7,318 nucleotides of DNA from Dehalococcoidia bacterium (GTDB taxonomy: Bacteria > Chloroflexota > Dehalococcoidia > Dehalococcoidales > RBG-16-60-22). Numbering within the stretch: the first letter of the stretch is position 1; the number at the start of each line of letters is the position of its first letter. The notes under the pieces were generated by a model. That model saw nothing but the letters and a program-made list of their open reading frames with translations. It was not told the origin of the DNA and did not search any database. The DNA lies in the NCBI GenBank assembly GCA_004375725.1, contig SOKS01000015.1:1-7318 (forward strand), read 5' to 3'. The position numbers were made by a program, and so were the translations under genes. Of this stretch, positions 6,748 to 7,318 are shown in pieces.

Positions 6748-7318
6748 TTCAGCCTCCCCAGAATCGCCCGGAGCTGATTATACTGCCCGCCGAGCATAAC
6801 CGCCAGTTCCTTGCCCGCCGCCACCAGAAAAGCGTGCGGGTCTGCCTGTGTCTGGCTCATCAAGCGCAGCGCCGCGGGCACGATTTCCTCAGCTGATACC
6901 GGCAGATGGGCGCTCACCAGAATATCTAAAAAGCCCAGCGACTTACCGAACTCCCTTACCTCGTCGGGCGGGCACTGATAAACAAAGCCGTGGATGCGTG
7001 CCGGACCGGGCGGCAGGTACTGGTAAATGTTATCTCCTTTCCGGTGTCCCACCACCAGCGCCCCGAACTCGCTGCGGAGCAGCTTGGAGAGCTGGGGGCT
7101 GGACTGATAGACGGCCTCTTCGCTGGCCTCATCTTTGCCACGGGCGATGGGTCGGCGTCCCGGCTCCAGGCTGCCGGTGGTGGCCTGGCAGACGATGCCG
7201 TAGATGTCCAGCTCTCCGTCTTTCGTCTTGAGCAGGCTGCCCAGCGGCGGCAGCTCATAGAGCTCATAGCACTGCGCGGTAAAACCGGCGGTGCTGGCCT
7301 CGATTATCTCGCCAACTC
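6744..7318 (-). CDS. HAS-barrel-type HerA-associated small protein, 5' end cut by window edge
   Basis: The frame is open from the right edge to the TGA at 6746-6744, giving 190 residues. No start codon lies near the edge in a position that would keep the domain, and the visible N-terminus (VGEIIEASTAGFTAQCYEL) already resembles the start of a HAS barrel, so only a few residues are probably missing. The following PPLGSLLKT and ELDIYGIVC pieces fit the barrel pattern of a gating strand followed by an iYGiV strand. The C-terminal half (about 120-190) looks alpha-helical, with a predicted helix ending GGQYNQLRAILGRLK. HAS barrels are known at the N-terminus of HerA ATPases and as separate proteins beside them. 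The ATGA overlap with the HerA gene argues for equimolar synthesis and a shared complex. It is probably an accessory or adaptor subunit for the HerA ring. The domain call rests on pattern only and is moderate. A nuclease gene such as NurA may lie just upstream, outside the window. Confidence 0.66.
   Translation of the reverse strand, partial: VGEIIEASTAGFTAQCYELYELPPLGSLLKTKDGELDIYGIVCQATTGSLEPGRRPIARGKDEASEEAVYQSSPQLSKLLRSEFGALVVGHRKGDNIYQYLPPGPARIHGFVYQCPPDEVREFGKSLGFLDILVSAHLPVSAEEIVPAALRLMSQTQADPHAFLVAAGKELAVMLGGQYNQLRAILGRLK

Noticed and set aside
6956..7267. A 103-codon minus-strand frame near the right edge
   Set aside because: It is out of frame with the HAS-barrel-type gene, Ser/Pro/Arg-rich, and matches no domain. 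The other frame continues to the edge and couples to HerA by ATGA.
5137..7318. Anti-phage HerA system of the HerA-DUF4297 or HerA-SIR2 kind
   Set aside because: No SIR2, DUF4297 or other effector domain is visible. The neighbours are housekeeping-type genes, and the accompanying HAS-barrel protein fits a DNA repair-type HerA pair better.

Overview
The window is a tightly packed bacterial chromosome segment of moderate to slightly high GC. It holds eight protein genes, all read from the minus strand, so transcription runs from the right edge to the left. There is no RNA gene, mobile element, CRISPR array or gap over about 100 bases. The sigma70-type promoter with a classical Fur operator shows a bacterium. 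The archaeal-looking HAS-barrel/HerA pair, the FeoB variant and the gene style would fit an anaerobic Chloroflexota (Dehalococcoidia-like) lineage. That placement is a low-confidence guess made without any search.

In order of transcription: (1) 7318-6744 is a small HAS-barrel-type protein cut by the right edge, joined by an ATGA stop/start overlap to (2) 6747-5137, a HerA-type hexameric DNA-translocase ATPase with its own N-terminal barrel. After a 48-base gap come (3) 5088-4621, a four-helix MauE/DoxX-type membrane protein with a CGCFG motif, (4) 4619-3801, a patatin/RssA-like serine lipid hydrolase, and (5) 3782-2550, an MFS exporter of the EntS-like MFS_3 type. Genes 3 to 5 are 1 and 18 bases apart. 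The patatin and MFS genes start with TTG behind strong Shine-Dalgarno sites, so they look translationally coupled.

The second half is an iron module. A 103-base intergenic region carries a promoter (TTGCGA, 17 bases, TATAAT) with a 16/19 match to the Fur box just downstream of the -10. It drives (6) fur, (7) feoA and (8) feoB, the last cut by the left edge after 578 codons. Under iron sufficiency Fur would shut off its own gene and the ferrous iron importer. Under iron limitation FeoA and FeoB would be made and import Fe(II), as expected of an organism living where reduced iron is available.

No wholly new system is evident. The points most worth a second look are the paired HAS-barrel and HerA proteins (probably with a nuclease such as NurA outside the window), the in-frame feoA-UGA-feoB junction, the layout of the Fur-controlled promoter, and the functionally unexplained MauE-like/patatin/MFS trio.
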